NCBI RefSeq assembly: GCF_022179805.1
Contig: NZ_BPUO01000004.1
Span: forward strand, 475,937 to 539,936
Origin: Cupriavidus pauculus
Lineage (GTDB): Bacteria; Pseudomonadota; Gammaproteobacteria; Burkholderiales; Burkholderiaceae
Reading direction: 5' to 3'
Length of the DNA: 64,000 nucleotides
Shown one piece after another: positions 8,750-17,257 of this stretch. Under the pieces are notes generated by a model that worked only from the letters and a program-made list of their open reading frames with translations, made no database searches and was not told where the DNA came from. Every line of letters starts with the position of its first letter. Position 1 is the first letter of the stretch. A program made the translations under genes and the position numbers.

Positions 8750-9600
8750 TGTCGTTCTCCATAGAGACGGCGGACCGTAGCCGGATCGGGCTGGTGGATG
8801 GCGTCCCCGGCGGTGTAGTCCGCCATGCGGCGCAGATAGTCTTCGTACTGTTCGGTGCGCGTGGTGTTGTCCACCGGCTCCGCCACAAGCTCGGCCACTA
8901 CGTCGCGAATCTCGGCAGCGTCGTCCTCGACGTAGCGGTCGGCCAGCCCGGTGACGTAGCGCTGCTCGCCGCCGGTCAGGCCCCAGATGAACGGACGGTC
9001 GCGCGAATCGTATTCGCCGACGCCGGCTTCCTGTTCGATCACGGCCGGGCCATTGAGCCCGAGGCGCGCTTCACGCGTGACCACCAGCGCGCTGCACAGC
9101 CCAGCGGCAATCGACATGCCGCCGAAGCATCCCACCTGGCCAGCGATGACGCCGATCACGGGCTGGTAGCGGCGCAGGTCGACGATGCCGGCATGGATCT
9201 CGGCAATCGCGGCCAGCCCCAGGTTGGCTTCCTGCAGGCGCACGCCGCCGGTTTCGAACAGGATCACCGCGCGCGTGGGCACGCCCTTGCGGTTGTCGTC
9301 GGCGGCCAGTTCCAGCGCGCCGGCGATCTTGGCGCCGCCCACTTCGCCCAGGCTACCGCCCTGGAAGGCGCCCTCGATGGCCATCACCACGGCCGGCAGG
9401 CCGTCGATCTTGCCCTTGGCGACGATCACGCCGTCGTCGCCCTGCGGCACCACGCCCTGGCGCTCCAGCCACGGCGAGGTCAGGCCGTCGAAGGGGCCAG
9501 CCAGTTCGCGGAACGTGCCGGCGTCAAGCAGTGCGCGTGCACGTTCGCGGGCGCCCAGTTCGACAAAGCTTTCGCGTGAGATCAGCGTGGCGCGGGTCAT
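8746..9600 (-). CDS. mdcD: Malonate decarboxylase beta subunit
   Basis: Acyl-carrier-bound malonyl decarboxylase subunit, 284 aa, related to carboxyltransferase beta chains: SFVELGARERARALLDAGTFREL, the MAIEGAFQGGSLGEVGGAKI loop and ARLGLNGPAVIEQEAGV are typical. It works as a heterodimer with MdcE. Start and stop overlap the neighbours by 4 nt (ATGA at both the mdcC and mdcE junctions). Confidence 0.93.
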   Translation of the reverse strand: MTRATLISRESFVELGARERARALLDAGTFRELAGPFDGLTSPWLERQGVVPQGDDGVIVAKGKIDGLPAVVMAIEGAFQGGSLGEVGGAKIAGALELAADDNRKGVPTRAVILFETGGVRLQEANLGLAAIAEIHAGIVDLRRYQPVIGVIAGQVGCFGGMSIAAGLCSALVVTREARLGLNGPAVIEQEAGVGEYDSRDRPFIWGLTGGEQRYVTGLADRYVEDDAAEIRDVVAELVAEPVDNTTRTEQYEDYLRRMADYTAGDAIHQPDPATVRRLYGERQ

Positions 9601-9905
9601 GTCGGCTCCTTGCTGTCGAGTGCCTCGAATGCTTCGGCCAGGCGCATGCCGACCACGCCGGGCGTGGCGCCGAAGTCGTGGATGCGGATCTTCATCGCGG
9701 CGCGCGGCTCGGCGCTGAACACGCGGGTGAGCTGCGCATCCCAGACACGGGAATAGCCGTTGACGGATGTGGTGACGTCGACCAGCGTCTTGCCTTCCTC
9801 GCCGGGTTCGATGATCACTTCGAGGTCGCCGGAGCCCACCACGCCCACCAGCACGCGGCGCGGGGCCGGCTGGCCGGCGGCATATTCAAAACGGAGCTGT
9901 TCCAT
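9597..9905 (-). CDS. mdcC: Malonate decarboxylase acyl carrier protein (delta subunit)
   Basis: Small carrier protein of 102 aa that holds the substrate as a thioester on an unusual dephospho-CoA-derived arm. The attachment serine is Ser25 in VVGSGDLEV, the same position as in the Klebsiella protein. The ATG at 9905 is used; nine extra upstream codons in frame are mdcB shadow. Start overlaps the last base of mdcB. Confidence 0.93.
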   Translation of the reverse strand: MEQLRFEYAAGQPAPRRVLVGVVGSGDLEVIIEPGEEGKTLVDVTTSVNGYSRVWDAQLTRVFSAEPRAAMKIRIHDFGATPGVVGMRLAEAFEALDSKEPT

Positions 9906-10810
9906 CAGTCTTCTCCAGATTGCACGGCGCACAGCCGGTCAAGGAATAGGGTGGCGGCCAGCAGGTCGGCGCTGCCGCCCGGCGATGCGTGACGTGCCTG
10001 CATCGTGGCTTCCAGATCGTGCAGGCGGCGGCGTCCGGCCAGGGTGCCGATACCGCCCGCGTCGAGCACGGCCTCGGCGCCGGCCTGCACATCGGCCAGC
10101 CCTGTGCGGCCCGCGCGCGCCAGCACGCAGGTATCGTCGAGCCGCGCCATGATGGCCAGCAGCGCGTTGACCTGTGCGGTGGGCTCGGCATCGCCCCGGC
10201 CGCGCGCCTCGCGCAGCGCGGGCAGGCCGATATCGAGCACGTGCGGAAAGCCGGCCTCCGCCTGTTCGCGCGCACCGCCCACGCCGTACGCGGCGCGTGC
10301 CAGTTCGCCCTTGTTGCCGGTATGCAGCGGACGATGGCGGTCGGGCAGCCGGGCAATCACGGCAGCCATCCGCGCCACGGCATTCACGTTGCGCGTGTTG
10401 CCAAGCCAGCCGGCGGCACCGGCCAGCAGGCCCAGCGCCCAGATGGCACCGCGATGTGTGTTGATGCCGCCGGTGGCGCGCAGCATGGTGGCTTCCGCAT
10501 CGCGGCCGAGTGCCCCCAGACGCTCGCGCAGCGCCACGTCGATGCGCCGCGCCTGCTGTCCGGCGCGCGCCATTTCTACAAAACCGTCGTGCAGGCTGTG
10601 CGCGGAGGCAATCATCAGCGACAGCGACATGTCGGCGTGCGCGCCGTTGCCGCGTGCATCGACCAGGCCGGGCTTCGGTGACAGCGTGGCTTCGTCCACC
10701 AGCACGGCCACGGCCAGGTCGCCGATGGTTTCGGCAAATTCGTCGGCAAAGACGCTGGAGACGTGCGGCGGCCGGATGTCGCGGCGGGCCAGCGATGCGA
10801 GCGCGGCCAT
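9905..10810 (-). CDS. mdcB: Triphosphoribosyl-dephospho-CoA synthase
   Basis: Makes the precursor of the MdcC prosthetic group from ATP and dephospho-CoA (CitG/MdcB family), 301 aa. Family marks are ATLSPKPGLVDARGNGAHADM near residue 40, TGGINTHRGAIWALGLLAGA and NKGELARAAYGVGGAR. The start codon shares one base with the mdcA stop. Its presence with mdcG shows that the operon builds its own cofactor. Confidence 0.93.
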   Translation of the reverse strand: MAALASLARRDIRPPHVSSVFADEFAETIGDLAVAVLVDEATLSPKPGLVDARGNGAHADMSLSLMIASAHSLHDGFVEMARAGQQARRIDVALRERLGALGRDAEATMLRATGGINTHRGAIWALGLLAGAAGWLGNTRNVNAVARMAAVIARLPDRHRPLHTGNKGELARAAYGVGGAREQAEAGFPHVLDIGLPALREARGRGDAEPTAQVNALLAIMARLDDTCVLARAGRTGLADVQAGAEAVLDAGGIGTLAGRRRLHDLEATMQARHASPGGSADLLAATLFLDRLCAVQSGED

Positions 10811-12468
10811 TACCAGCTCCTGAAGCGTGCCGGCGGGTTATAGAGCCCGCCCGACCATTCCACCAGGTCGGCCATGCTGCGTGCGGCCAGCAGCGAGCGC
10901 GACGCCTGGGCACGATGCACGCCAAGGTCCTCGGGCAATGCGATCAGGCCGTCGCTGCGCATCTGGCGCGTGGTGGCGGGGTCGTGCCGCATGCCGATCG
11001 GCGTGACGCCGGCCACGGCGGCGATCATGCGGCGCCGTTCCTCCAGCGAGCGTGCCTTGTAGAGATAGGCGATGCCTTCCTCGGTCAGCACGTGGGTCAC
11101 GTCGTCGCCGTAGATCATCACGGGTGCCAGCGGCATGCCGCTGTCCTTGGCCACCTGCACGGCGTCCATCGATTCCACGAAGGTCGGCTTGCCGCCGGCC
11201 TGGAATGTTTCCACCATCTGCACCACGAGCTTGCGGCCACGCGCTAGTGGGTCGTCGGTCTCGATCAGGTCCAGCCAGGCCGGCGTGGCGTGCCGGCGGC
11301 CGCCCGGGTTGTGGCCCATGTTCGGCGCGCCGCCAAAGCCGGACAGGCGGCCGCGCGTGACCGTCGACGAATGGCCGTCGCCGTCGATCTGCAGCGTCGA
11401 GCCGATAAACAGGTCCACCGCGTACTGGCCGGCGAGCTGGCAGAACGCGCGGTTGGACCGCATGCTGCCATCGGCGCCGGTGAAGAACACATCGGGCCGC
11501 GCGGCCACGTAGTCTTCCATGCCCAGTTCGCTGCCAAAGCTGTGCACGCTTTCCACCCAGCCAGACTCGATGGCCGGGATCAGCGTGGGATGCGGGTTCA
11601 GCGTCCAGTACTTGCAGATCTTGCCCTTCAGGCCCAGTTGCTCGCCGTAGGTGGGCAGGATCAGTTCGATGGCAGCGGTGTTGAAGCCGATACCGTGGTT
11701 CAGCGACTGGACGTTGTGGCGCTCGTAGATGCCGCGGATGGCCATCATCGCCATCAGGATGTGCACGGGCTTGATCAGACGCGGATCGCGCGTGAACAGC
11801 GGCTCGCAGAAGAACGGCTTGTCGGACTGCACCACGTAGTCGATCCAGGAGCCCGGAATGTCCACGCGGGGCAGGTCGGCCGGGTCGTCGACGATCTCGT
11901 TGACCTGGGCAATCACGATACCGTCGCGGAACGCGGCTGCTTCCACCAGCGCCGGTGAATCCTCGGTGCTCGGGCCCGTGTAGAGGTTGCCCTGGCGGTC
12001 GGCCTTGTAGCCGGCGGTCAGCACGATGTTCGGCGTCAGGTCGACATAGAGTCGCGAATACAGCTCGATATAGGTGTGGATGGCGCCCACTTCGAGCAGG
12101 CCGTCTTCCAGGAACTGGGATATCCGCACGCTCTGGGCGCCGGCATAGGCAAAGTCGAGCTTGCGGGCAATGCCGCGCTCGAACAGGTCCAGATGTTCCA
12201 CCCGGCTCACGCTCGGGATGATCATGTGCAGGTCGTGCAGGCGCGACGGGTCGGCGTCGGCCAGCGCGCGAGACAGGAAATCGGCCTGCTTCTGGTTATT
12301 GCCTTCCAGCACCACGCGGTCGCCCGGCGCGGTGATCGTTTCGAGGAAGCGGACGATGTCGTCGGTGGGTACGACCTTGCCGGTGGCGATGCGCGCCCCA
12401 AGGCCCTGGCGGCGCCGCTTCTCGGTGCGGCGCGTATCCCACTGTCGTTCCGGTATCGGGTTCAGCAT
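10810..12468 (-). CDS. mdcA: Malonate decarboxylase alpha subunit (acetyl-S-ACP:malonate ACP transferase)
   Basis: CoA-transferase-like subunit that exchanges acetyl for malonyl on the carrier protein, the first step of the cycle. 552 aa, the family size. The protein reads WDTRRTEKRRR near the start, then VLEGNNQKQADFLSRAL, YVDLTPNIVLTAGYKADRQG and GFGGAPNMGHNPGGRRH. First gene of the mdcABCDEGH operon; the 135 nt separating it from mdcR hold a perfect LysR-type dyad at 12551-12565. No malonate transporter gene (mdcF, mdcLM) follows in the window. Confidence 0.95.
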   Translation of the reverse strand: MLNPIPERQWDTRRTEKRRRQGLGARIATGKVVPTDDIVRFLETITAPGDRVVLEGNNQKQADFLSRALADADPSRLHDLHMIIPSVSRVEHLDLFERGIARKLDFAYAGAQSVRISQFLEDGLLEVGAIHTYIELYSRLYVDLTPNIVLTAGYKADRQGNLYTGPSTEDSPALVEAAAFRDGIVIAQVNEIVDDPADLPRVDIPGSWIDYVVQSDKPFFCEPLFTRDPRLIKPVHILMAMMAIRGIYERHNVQSLNHGIGFNTAAIELILPTYGEQLGLKGKICKYWTLNPHPTLIPAIESGWVESVHSFGSELGMEDYVAARPDVFFTGADGSMRSNRAFCQLAGQYAVDLFIGSTLQIDGDGHSSTVTRGRLSGFGGAPNMGHNPGGRRHATPAWLDLIETDDPLARGRKLVVQMVETFQAGGKPTFVESMDAVQVAKDSGMPLAPVMIYGDDVTHVLTEEGIAYLYKARSLEERRRMIAAVAGVTPIGMRHDPATTRQMRSDGLIALPEDLGVHRAQASRSLLAARSMADLVEWSGGLYNPPARFRSW

Positions 12469-12550
12469 GACGTCTCCGGTGTGCTGCGGTCGTTACCAGA
12501 ACGATAGGCGACAGCAACCCCGGCAAACAATCAAGCTGGACGGCGGAACG

Positions 12551-12565
12551 TTACGCTGGGCGTAA
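12551..12565. promoter_or_regulatory. LysR-type T-N11-A dyad upstream of mdcA
   Basis: TTACGC-TGG-GCGTAA, a perfect 6-bp inverted repeat containing TACGC-N3-GCGTA (T-N11-A). It lies 83 nt upstream of the mdcA start, in the gap between mdcR and mdcA, and is a natural MdcR binding candidate. Binding is inferred. Confidence 0.6.
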
Positions 12566-12603
12566 AAGTGGCGTTGGCGTTTCAGCGCCTCAGCGCTTCG
12601 GCA

Positions 12604-13515
12604 TCAGCACTTCTGGGTCAGCATGCGGCAGACCGCCGCCAGCGCCAGCAGGTTGGGGTCGCGCTCGCGGCGCCGCAGGAAGCTGAGTCCGATGGTCTGC
12701 TTCATGCCGTAGTCGGCGGTCAGCGGCACGAAGGCCACGTTGCGCGCGAACACGTCGCGCACGCGGCCCGGCAGCAGCGAGTAGCCGATGCCGCCGCCCA
12801 CGAGGTTCATCAGCGAGAAGATGTCGCCCACCTTCATCACCACATTGGGCGTGAAGTCGGCAATCCGGAACGCCTCGGCAAAGCCGCTGGACGTCACGAA
12901 ACCATCGCCCAGCGACACAAACGGCTCGTCGCGGCACTGGCGCAGGTCCACGGCGTCCAGCTTGGCGTAGTGCGAATCGGCCGGCGTGGCAAAGAAGATG
13001 TCGTCCTCGAACATCGGAATCGACTCGATCTCCGGGCCCGGTTCGGGCAGGCCCATCAGCGTGGCGTCGATGGTGCCATGGCGCAGCTTGTCCAGCAGGT
13101 CGGCGTTGGAGCCCAGCACCAGTTCGGTCTGCAGCTCGGGGCGGCGCATCTTGATGCCGATCACCACCTGCGGCACGGTGCGGATGGTCAGCGAATACAG
13201 CGAGCCGATCTTGAGCTGGTCGGCCGAATAGCCGGCGGCCTCGCGCGTGATGCGCACGCCGTCGGCCATGGTCTTGAGCACGTCGCGCGCCACGTCGGCC
13301 AGCACGTGGGCCGCCTCGGTGGGCAGCAGGTTGCGCCCCTCGTGGCGGAACAGCGCGCAGCGCAGCCCTTCTTCCAGCGAATGCAGGGCCCGGTGCACGC
13401 TCACCGTGCTGACTTCTAGCGTCTCGGCGGCCTTGGCCAGGTTGCCGGTTTCCATGAACGCGAGCAGCGCTTCGAGCTTGCGGAACGTGATGTCTTCGCT
13501 GATGCGTTCGGGCAT
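12604..13515 (-). CDS. mdcR: LysR family regulator of malonate utilisation, MdcR-like
   Basis: LysR-type activator of about 303 aa. The HTH is ITFRKLEALLAFMETGNLAKAAETLEVSTVSVHRALHSLE; the effector domain includes YLF-type TIRTVPQVVIGIKMRRPELQ and GGGIGYSLLPGRVRDVF. Start at the ATG 13515 gives a normal LysR N-terminus; the 42 upstream codons are not LysR-like. Unlike many LysR genes it is not divergent but runs in the same direction just upstream of mdcA. Assignment as MdcR rests on position and family resemblance. Confidence 0.85.
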   Translation of the reverse strand: MPERISEDITFRKLEALLAFMETGNLAKAAETLEVSTVSVHRALHSLEEGLRCALFRHEGRNLLPTEAAHVLADVARDVLKTMADGVRITREAAGYSADQLKIGSLYSLTIRTVPQVVIGIKMRRPELQTELVLGSNADLLDKLRHGTIDATLMGLPEPGPEIESIPMFEDDIFFATPADSHYAKLDAVDLRQCRDEPFVSLGDGFVTSSGFAEAFRIADFTPNVVMKVGDIFSLMNLVGGGIGYSLLPGRVRDVFARNVAFVPLTADYGMKQTIGLSFLRRRERDPNLLALAAVCRMLTQKC

Positions 13516-13748
13516 GGGAGAAAGGATCGGGGCGGTGTGCGGACAGGCCCCGATCATCGCACACCAGCGGCGGCCACGCCATTTGGGCCGGCCCGGTGCC
13601 GCGCAAATATGTCGCCCGATGTCACCAGCCCGGCATGACATATCCCGACATGAATTGCGGGGCGACAGGCGCCGGTTCGCATCCTAGAGTTCAGCCCGTC
13701 GACGCGATGCACGCGTCAAAACGAACCAGAACCGAGAGGACTTCCACC

Positions 13749-14708
13749 ATGGCCCGTCGCACCCTGATCGTCGCAGCCGGAGCGCTGCTCATGCTTGCCA
13801 ATGCGCCCGTCTTTGCCTGGAGCGGTGGCCATTTCAACGCCTACACGCCGCGTGGCGAGTTCAGCGGCGGCCATGCGATGTCGTGCGGCGGCGGAAGCTG
13901 CTCGCATGCCGGTGGCGCGGTGGGCCCCTGGGGCGGCGCGGCTACCAACACCGGCACCGTGACGCGCAATGCACCGGGCCAGTTCTCGAATTCGGGCACG
14001 GCGGTGGGACCGAACGGTCGTTCGGTACAGCACGACGGCAGCACCAGCTGCGCGGGCGGCACCTGCGACCACACCGGCGACATGACCGGATCGAACGGCC
14101 ACTCGGCCACCACCAACGGCAGCGTGACGCGTAACGGCGTCGGCCAGTACAGCTCGTCGGGTACGGTGACCGGCGGCAATGGCAACAGCTACGGCCACTC
14201 GGCATCGACGAACTGCGCCGGCAACACCTGCGACCGCTCCGGCACCGTGAACAACAGCTATGGCGGCAGCGTCACGCACTCCGGCAGCGCCACCCGCGTG
14301 GCCCCGGGCGTGGTGACCACCGGCAGCGGCAGCACCGTCTACCACGGCGCCACCGTCAGCGCGGGCGCAACGGTCAGCACCGGCACCACGGTGGTTGTGG
14401 GTGCCGCCCCGGTGTACGTGCCGCCGCCCCCGCCGGTAGCCATCGTGGCCCCGGTGCCGGTCTATGTGCCGCCGCCCCCGCCCGTCGCCGTGGTGGCCCC
14501 CGCGCCGGCCGTGATGCCGCCGCCGCCCCCGCCGGTGGTCGTGCCGGCCCCCGTGGTGATCGCACCGCCCCCGCCGGTTCGCGTGGCACCGCTGCCCACC
14601 GTGGTGGTGACCGCACCGCGTCCGGTGTACGTGGCGCCGGCCCGGGTGGCCGTGCTGGTGCCGGGCCACTGGGTGGGCCATGTATGGGTGCCTGCTCACT
14701 ACGCTTGA
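13749..14708 (+). CDS. Exported Gly/Ser/Thr-repeat protein with proline-rich C-terminal half
   Basis: Not a recognised enzyme; 319 aa. Signal peptide (MARRTLIVAAGALLMLANAPVFA). Residues 24-190 are low-complexity repeats rich in Gly, Ser, Thr and Asn, with three C-x4-C units (CGGGSC, CAGGTC, CAGNTC), each followed by a variation of GTVTRN and GQYSSSGT. The C-terminal half is Val/Pro-rich with several PPPPP tracts and ends in PGHWVGHVWVPAHY, a motif seen at the ends of some envelope-associated proteins. Probably a periplasmic or surface structural protein. An AGAGGA ribosome site precedes the ATG. The gene is followed by an EF-hand-like gene and a two-component system. Confidence 0.75.
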   Translation: MARRTLIVAAGALLMLANAPVFAWSGGHFNAYTPRGEFSGGHAMSCGGGSCSHAGGAVGPWGGAATNTGTVTRNAPGQFSNSGTAVGPNGRSVQHDGSTSCAGGTCDHTGDMTGSNGHSATTNGSVTRNGVGQYSSSGTVTGGNGNSYGHSASTNCAGNTCDRSGTVNNSYGGSVTHSGSATRVAPGVVTTGSGSTVYHGATVSAGATVSTGTTVVVGAAPVYVPPPPPVAIVAPVPVYVPPPPPVAVVAPAPAVMPPPPPPVVVPAPVVIAPPPPVRVAPLPTVVVTAPRPVYVAPARVAVLVPGHWVGHVWVPAHYA

Positions 14709-14786
14709 GCGGCTGGATCTGACGAATTCTCAACCCCGCCGAGACCGCCGGATAAGCCGGCGCCGGCAAACCAACGGAGTTTCACC

Positions 14787-15086
14787 ATGAAGAAGATGAT
14801 GGCAGTAGTGATCTTGTGTATTGTTTCGGCAGGTGCCATGGCCCAGGGGATGCCCGGTGGCGGCGGTGAAAACAAGATGGAGCGGACCGAGCAGGTGCTC
14901 TCGCAGCTCCAGACGCGTTTTGCCAATGCCAACACCACGCGTGACGGCAAGCTGACGCGGGCGCAGGCGCAGGCGGGCATGCCGATGGTGGCGAAGCATT
15001 TCGACGAGATCGATACGCACCATGTGGGCTACCTGACGCTGCCGCAGATCGAAGCCTTCATGGCGCAGCGCATGCGGTCGCGTTGA
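14787..15086 (+). CDS. Small exported protein with degenerate EF-hand pair
   Basis: 99 aa with an N-terminal signal peptide (MKKMMAVVILCIVSAGAMAQ). Two EF-hand-like loops are visible (NTTRDGKLTRAQ and DTHHVGYLTLPQ), each with the central Gly and following Leu, but several acidic ligand positions are replaced, so Ca2+ binding is doubtful. Located 42 nt upstream of an OmpR/histidine kinase pair in the same direction, so it may be a periplasmic accessory of that system. Function not established. Confidence 0.7.
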   Translation: MKKMMAVVILCIVSAGAMAQGMPGGGGENKMERTEQVLSQLQTRFANANTTRDGKLTRAQAQAGMPMVAKHFDEIDTHHVGYLTLPQIEAFMAQRMRSR

Positions 15087-15128
15087 TGGGTCAAGAAAAA
15101 GAACAGGAAAAAGTACCGGAGACACGGC

Positions 15129-15842
15129 ATGGAGCAGGGACACCGCATCATCGTGCTCGACGACGAAGCCGAGCTGCGCAACATGCTGCAGCGCTTTCTG
15201 ACCGGCCATGGCTTCCAGGTGCGCGCCGTGGCCGACGGCAAGCAGCTCAACCGCTACCTGCAGCGCGAGCCGTACGACCTGCTGGTGCTGGACCTGATGA
15301 TGGAGCCCGAGGACGGGCTCACGGTCTGCCGCCGGCTGCGCGCCGAAGGGCAGACCATGCCGATCCTGATGCTGACGGCCAAGGGTGATCCGGCCGACCG
15401 CGTGGTGGGCCTGGACACCGGTGCCGACGACTACCTGGCCAAGCCCTTTCTGCCCGACGAACTGGTGGCCCGCATCCGCGCATTGCTGCGGCGCCAGAAA
15501 ATCGCGTCGGGCGATCCCACGGTTACCAGCCAGACGCTGAGCTTTGGCGAATTCCGCTTCGATGTGGGCAAGCAGGCGCTCACGCGGGGCGGCGAGCCCG
15601 TTGAGGTGCATTCCGCGCAGATGCTGCTGCTGCACGCGTTGGGGTCGTCGCCGAACCGGGCGGTGAGCCGCGAGAACCTGCTGGCGCGTGCGCGTGGCCG
15701 CGACCATGACGCGCTGGACCGCAGCATCGACGTGCAGATCCTGCGGCTGCGCCAGATCGTCGAGGAAGACCCTTCCAAGCCGCGCTTCATCAAGACCGTC
15801 TGGGGCGTGGGCTACATGCTGGTGGCGGGCGTGGACGCGTGA
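15129..15842 (+). CDS. OmpR-family response regulator
   Basis: Two-domain response regulator of 237 aa. The receiver has acidic D11/D12, phospho-acceptor D55 in LLVLDLMM and K105 in YLAKPF; the C-terminal winged helix runs from about residue 140 (LSFGEFRFDVGKQALTRGGEPVEV) to GVGYMLVAG. It is the partner of the histidine kinase that starts on its stop codon. The target is unknown; the envelope proteins on either side are plausible. Confidence 0.92.
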   Translation: MEQGHRIIVLDDEAELRNMLQRFLTGHGFQVRAVADGKQLNRYLQREPYDLLVLDLMMEPEDGLTVCRRLRAEGQTMPILMLTAKGDPADRVVGLDTGADDYLAKPFLPDELVARIRALLRRQKIASGDPTVTSQTLSFGEFRFDVGKQALTRGGEPVEVHSAQMLLLHALGSSPNRAVSRENLLARARGRDHDALDRSIDVQILRLRQIVEEDPSKPRFIKTVWGVGYMLVAGVDA

Positions 15843-17149
15843 TGCGCAGCCTGCTGCCGCGCTCATTGCTGGCACGCAATATCGTGCTGCTGGTGATCCT
15901 GGTGTTCCTGACCCAGGCGTGCTCGCTGTTCGTGCTGCTGCACTACGTGCAGCGTCCGCGCGTGGAGCGTGCGGCCACGGTGTTCTCGCAGTACATCGGC
16001 ATGATGGATCGCGCGCTCAACGCCATGCCGCCCGACGAGGGCAAGGCGGCGCTGGCCCGCATCGGCGGCCAGACCGAACCGCCGGCCGACGATCCGCCTG
16101 GCGCCGAGGTGGCGCACCCGTTCCGCACCTGGCAGCGCGATGTCTTCATGCGTGCGCTGAACCGACACCTGGCCCGCGATACCGACGTGCGCTGGCAGGA
16201 CAGCGGCGACGAGGAAAAGCTCTGGATCCGCGTGCACGCGGCAGGGCATCCGGCGTGGATCGCGCTGCCGATGACCGCCGATTCCCAGGCCAGCGGCATT
16301 ACGGCGGCCATCGCGCTGTCCGCGGCGCTGGGCCTGCTGGCGGCGCTGACGGGCTATCTGCTGCAGCGGCATATCAACCGGCCGCTGCAGGACCTGGCGC
16401 ATGCCGCCAACGAGATCCACGCGGGCGAGATGCCCGAGCCGCTGCCGACCAACGGCCCGACCGAGATCGCCGAGGTGAGCCGCACATTCAACGAGATGAC
16501 CGAAGCGCTGCAGCAGGCAGAGAAGACGCGTGCGCTGATGCTGGCGGGTGTGTCGCACGACATCCGTACGCCGCTGACCAAGCTGCGCCTGGCCATGGCA
16601 ATGACCATGCCGCGTGGCACCGATGACGCATTCGTGGCCTCGGTGGAGGGCTATCTCGATCACATCGACATGATCCTGCAGCAGTTCATGGACTACGCGG
16701 GCAGTGGCGAGAAAGAGGCGCCGCAGCCCGGCGATCTCAACGCGCTGGTCAGCCAGCTTGCCGCCGATTTCGCGGGCCTGGGGCATGAGTTCGAACTGGA
16801 CCTGGGGCCGTTGCACCCGGTGGTGTACCGGCCCACGAGCATGCTGCGCATGTTGATGAACCTGATGCAGAACGCCATCAAATACGGCAAGACGGGGCTC
16901 TTCGTGCGCACCTGGCAGGCCGATGGGCATGCGCACGTGGCGATCTGTGATCGCGGCACCGGCATCGGCGTGGCCGAACTCGAAAAGCTGCGTGCGCCAT
17001 TCAGCCGTGGCAGCAACACGCGCGGGGAAGGCGGCACGGGCCTGGGGCTGGCCATCGTCGACCGCATCGCGCGGCTGCACGGCGGCATGCTGTCGTTTCG
17101 CGAGCGCGACGGCGGCGGGCTGGAAGTGGTGGTGTCGCTGCCCGCGTGA
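15842..17149 (+). CDS. Membrane sensor histidine kinase
   Basis: 435 aa. Transmembrane helix at 12-34, periplasmic domain to about 150, second helix at 152-172, then HAMP (HINRPLQDLAHAANEI), phospho-acceptor H239 in AGVSHDIRTPLTKLRL and an ATPase domain with N box (LMNLMQNAIKYG), G1 (DRGTGIG) and G2 (GGTGLGLAI). The overall type is EnvZ-like. ATG at 15842 overlaps the regulator stop by one base; a GTG three bases earlier is also possible. Confidence 0.9.
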   Translation: MRSLLPRSLLARNIVLLVILVFLTQACSLFVLLHYVQRPRVERAATVFSQYIGMMDRALNAMPPDEGKAALARIGGQTEPPADDPPGAEVAHPFRTWQRDVFMRALNRHLARDTDVRWQDSGDEEKLWIRVHAAGHPAWIALPMTADSQASGITAAIALSAALGLLAALTGYLLQRHINRPLQDLAHAANEIHAGEMPEPLPTNGPTEIAEVSRTFNEMTEALQQAEKTRALMLAGVSHDIRTPLTKLRLAMAMTMPRGTDDAFVASVEGYLDHIDMILQQFMDYAGSGEKEAPQPGDLNALVSQLAADFAGLGHEFELDLGPLHPVVYRPTSMLRMLMNLMQNAIKYGKTGLFVRTWQADGHAHVAICDRGTGIGVAELEKLRAPFSRGSNTRGEGGTGLGLAIVDRIARLHGGMLSFRERDGGGLEVVVSLPA

Positions 17150-17257
17150 CATGGAATGAAATAGTTCCTGCCTGGCTTGTTGCAGGGCCGTCGACCAATA
17201 CTGGGTCTGCCCGGCACCGATGTCCGGTGCCAACCGAAACCCAGCAAGGACCCGATC

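Noticed and set aside
15083..15388. Overlapping small gene at the start of the response regulator
   Set aside because: Alternative frame of the response-regulator gene, Arg/Gly/Ala-rich, no motif.
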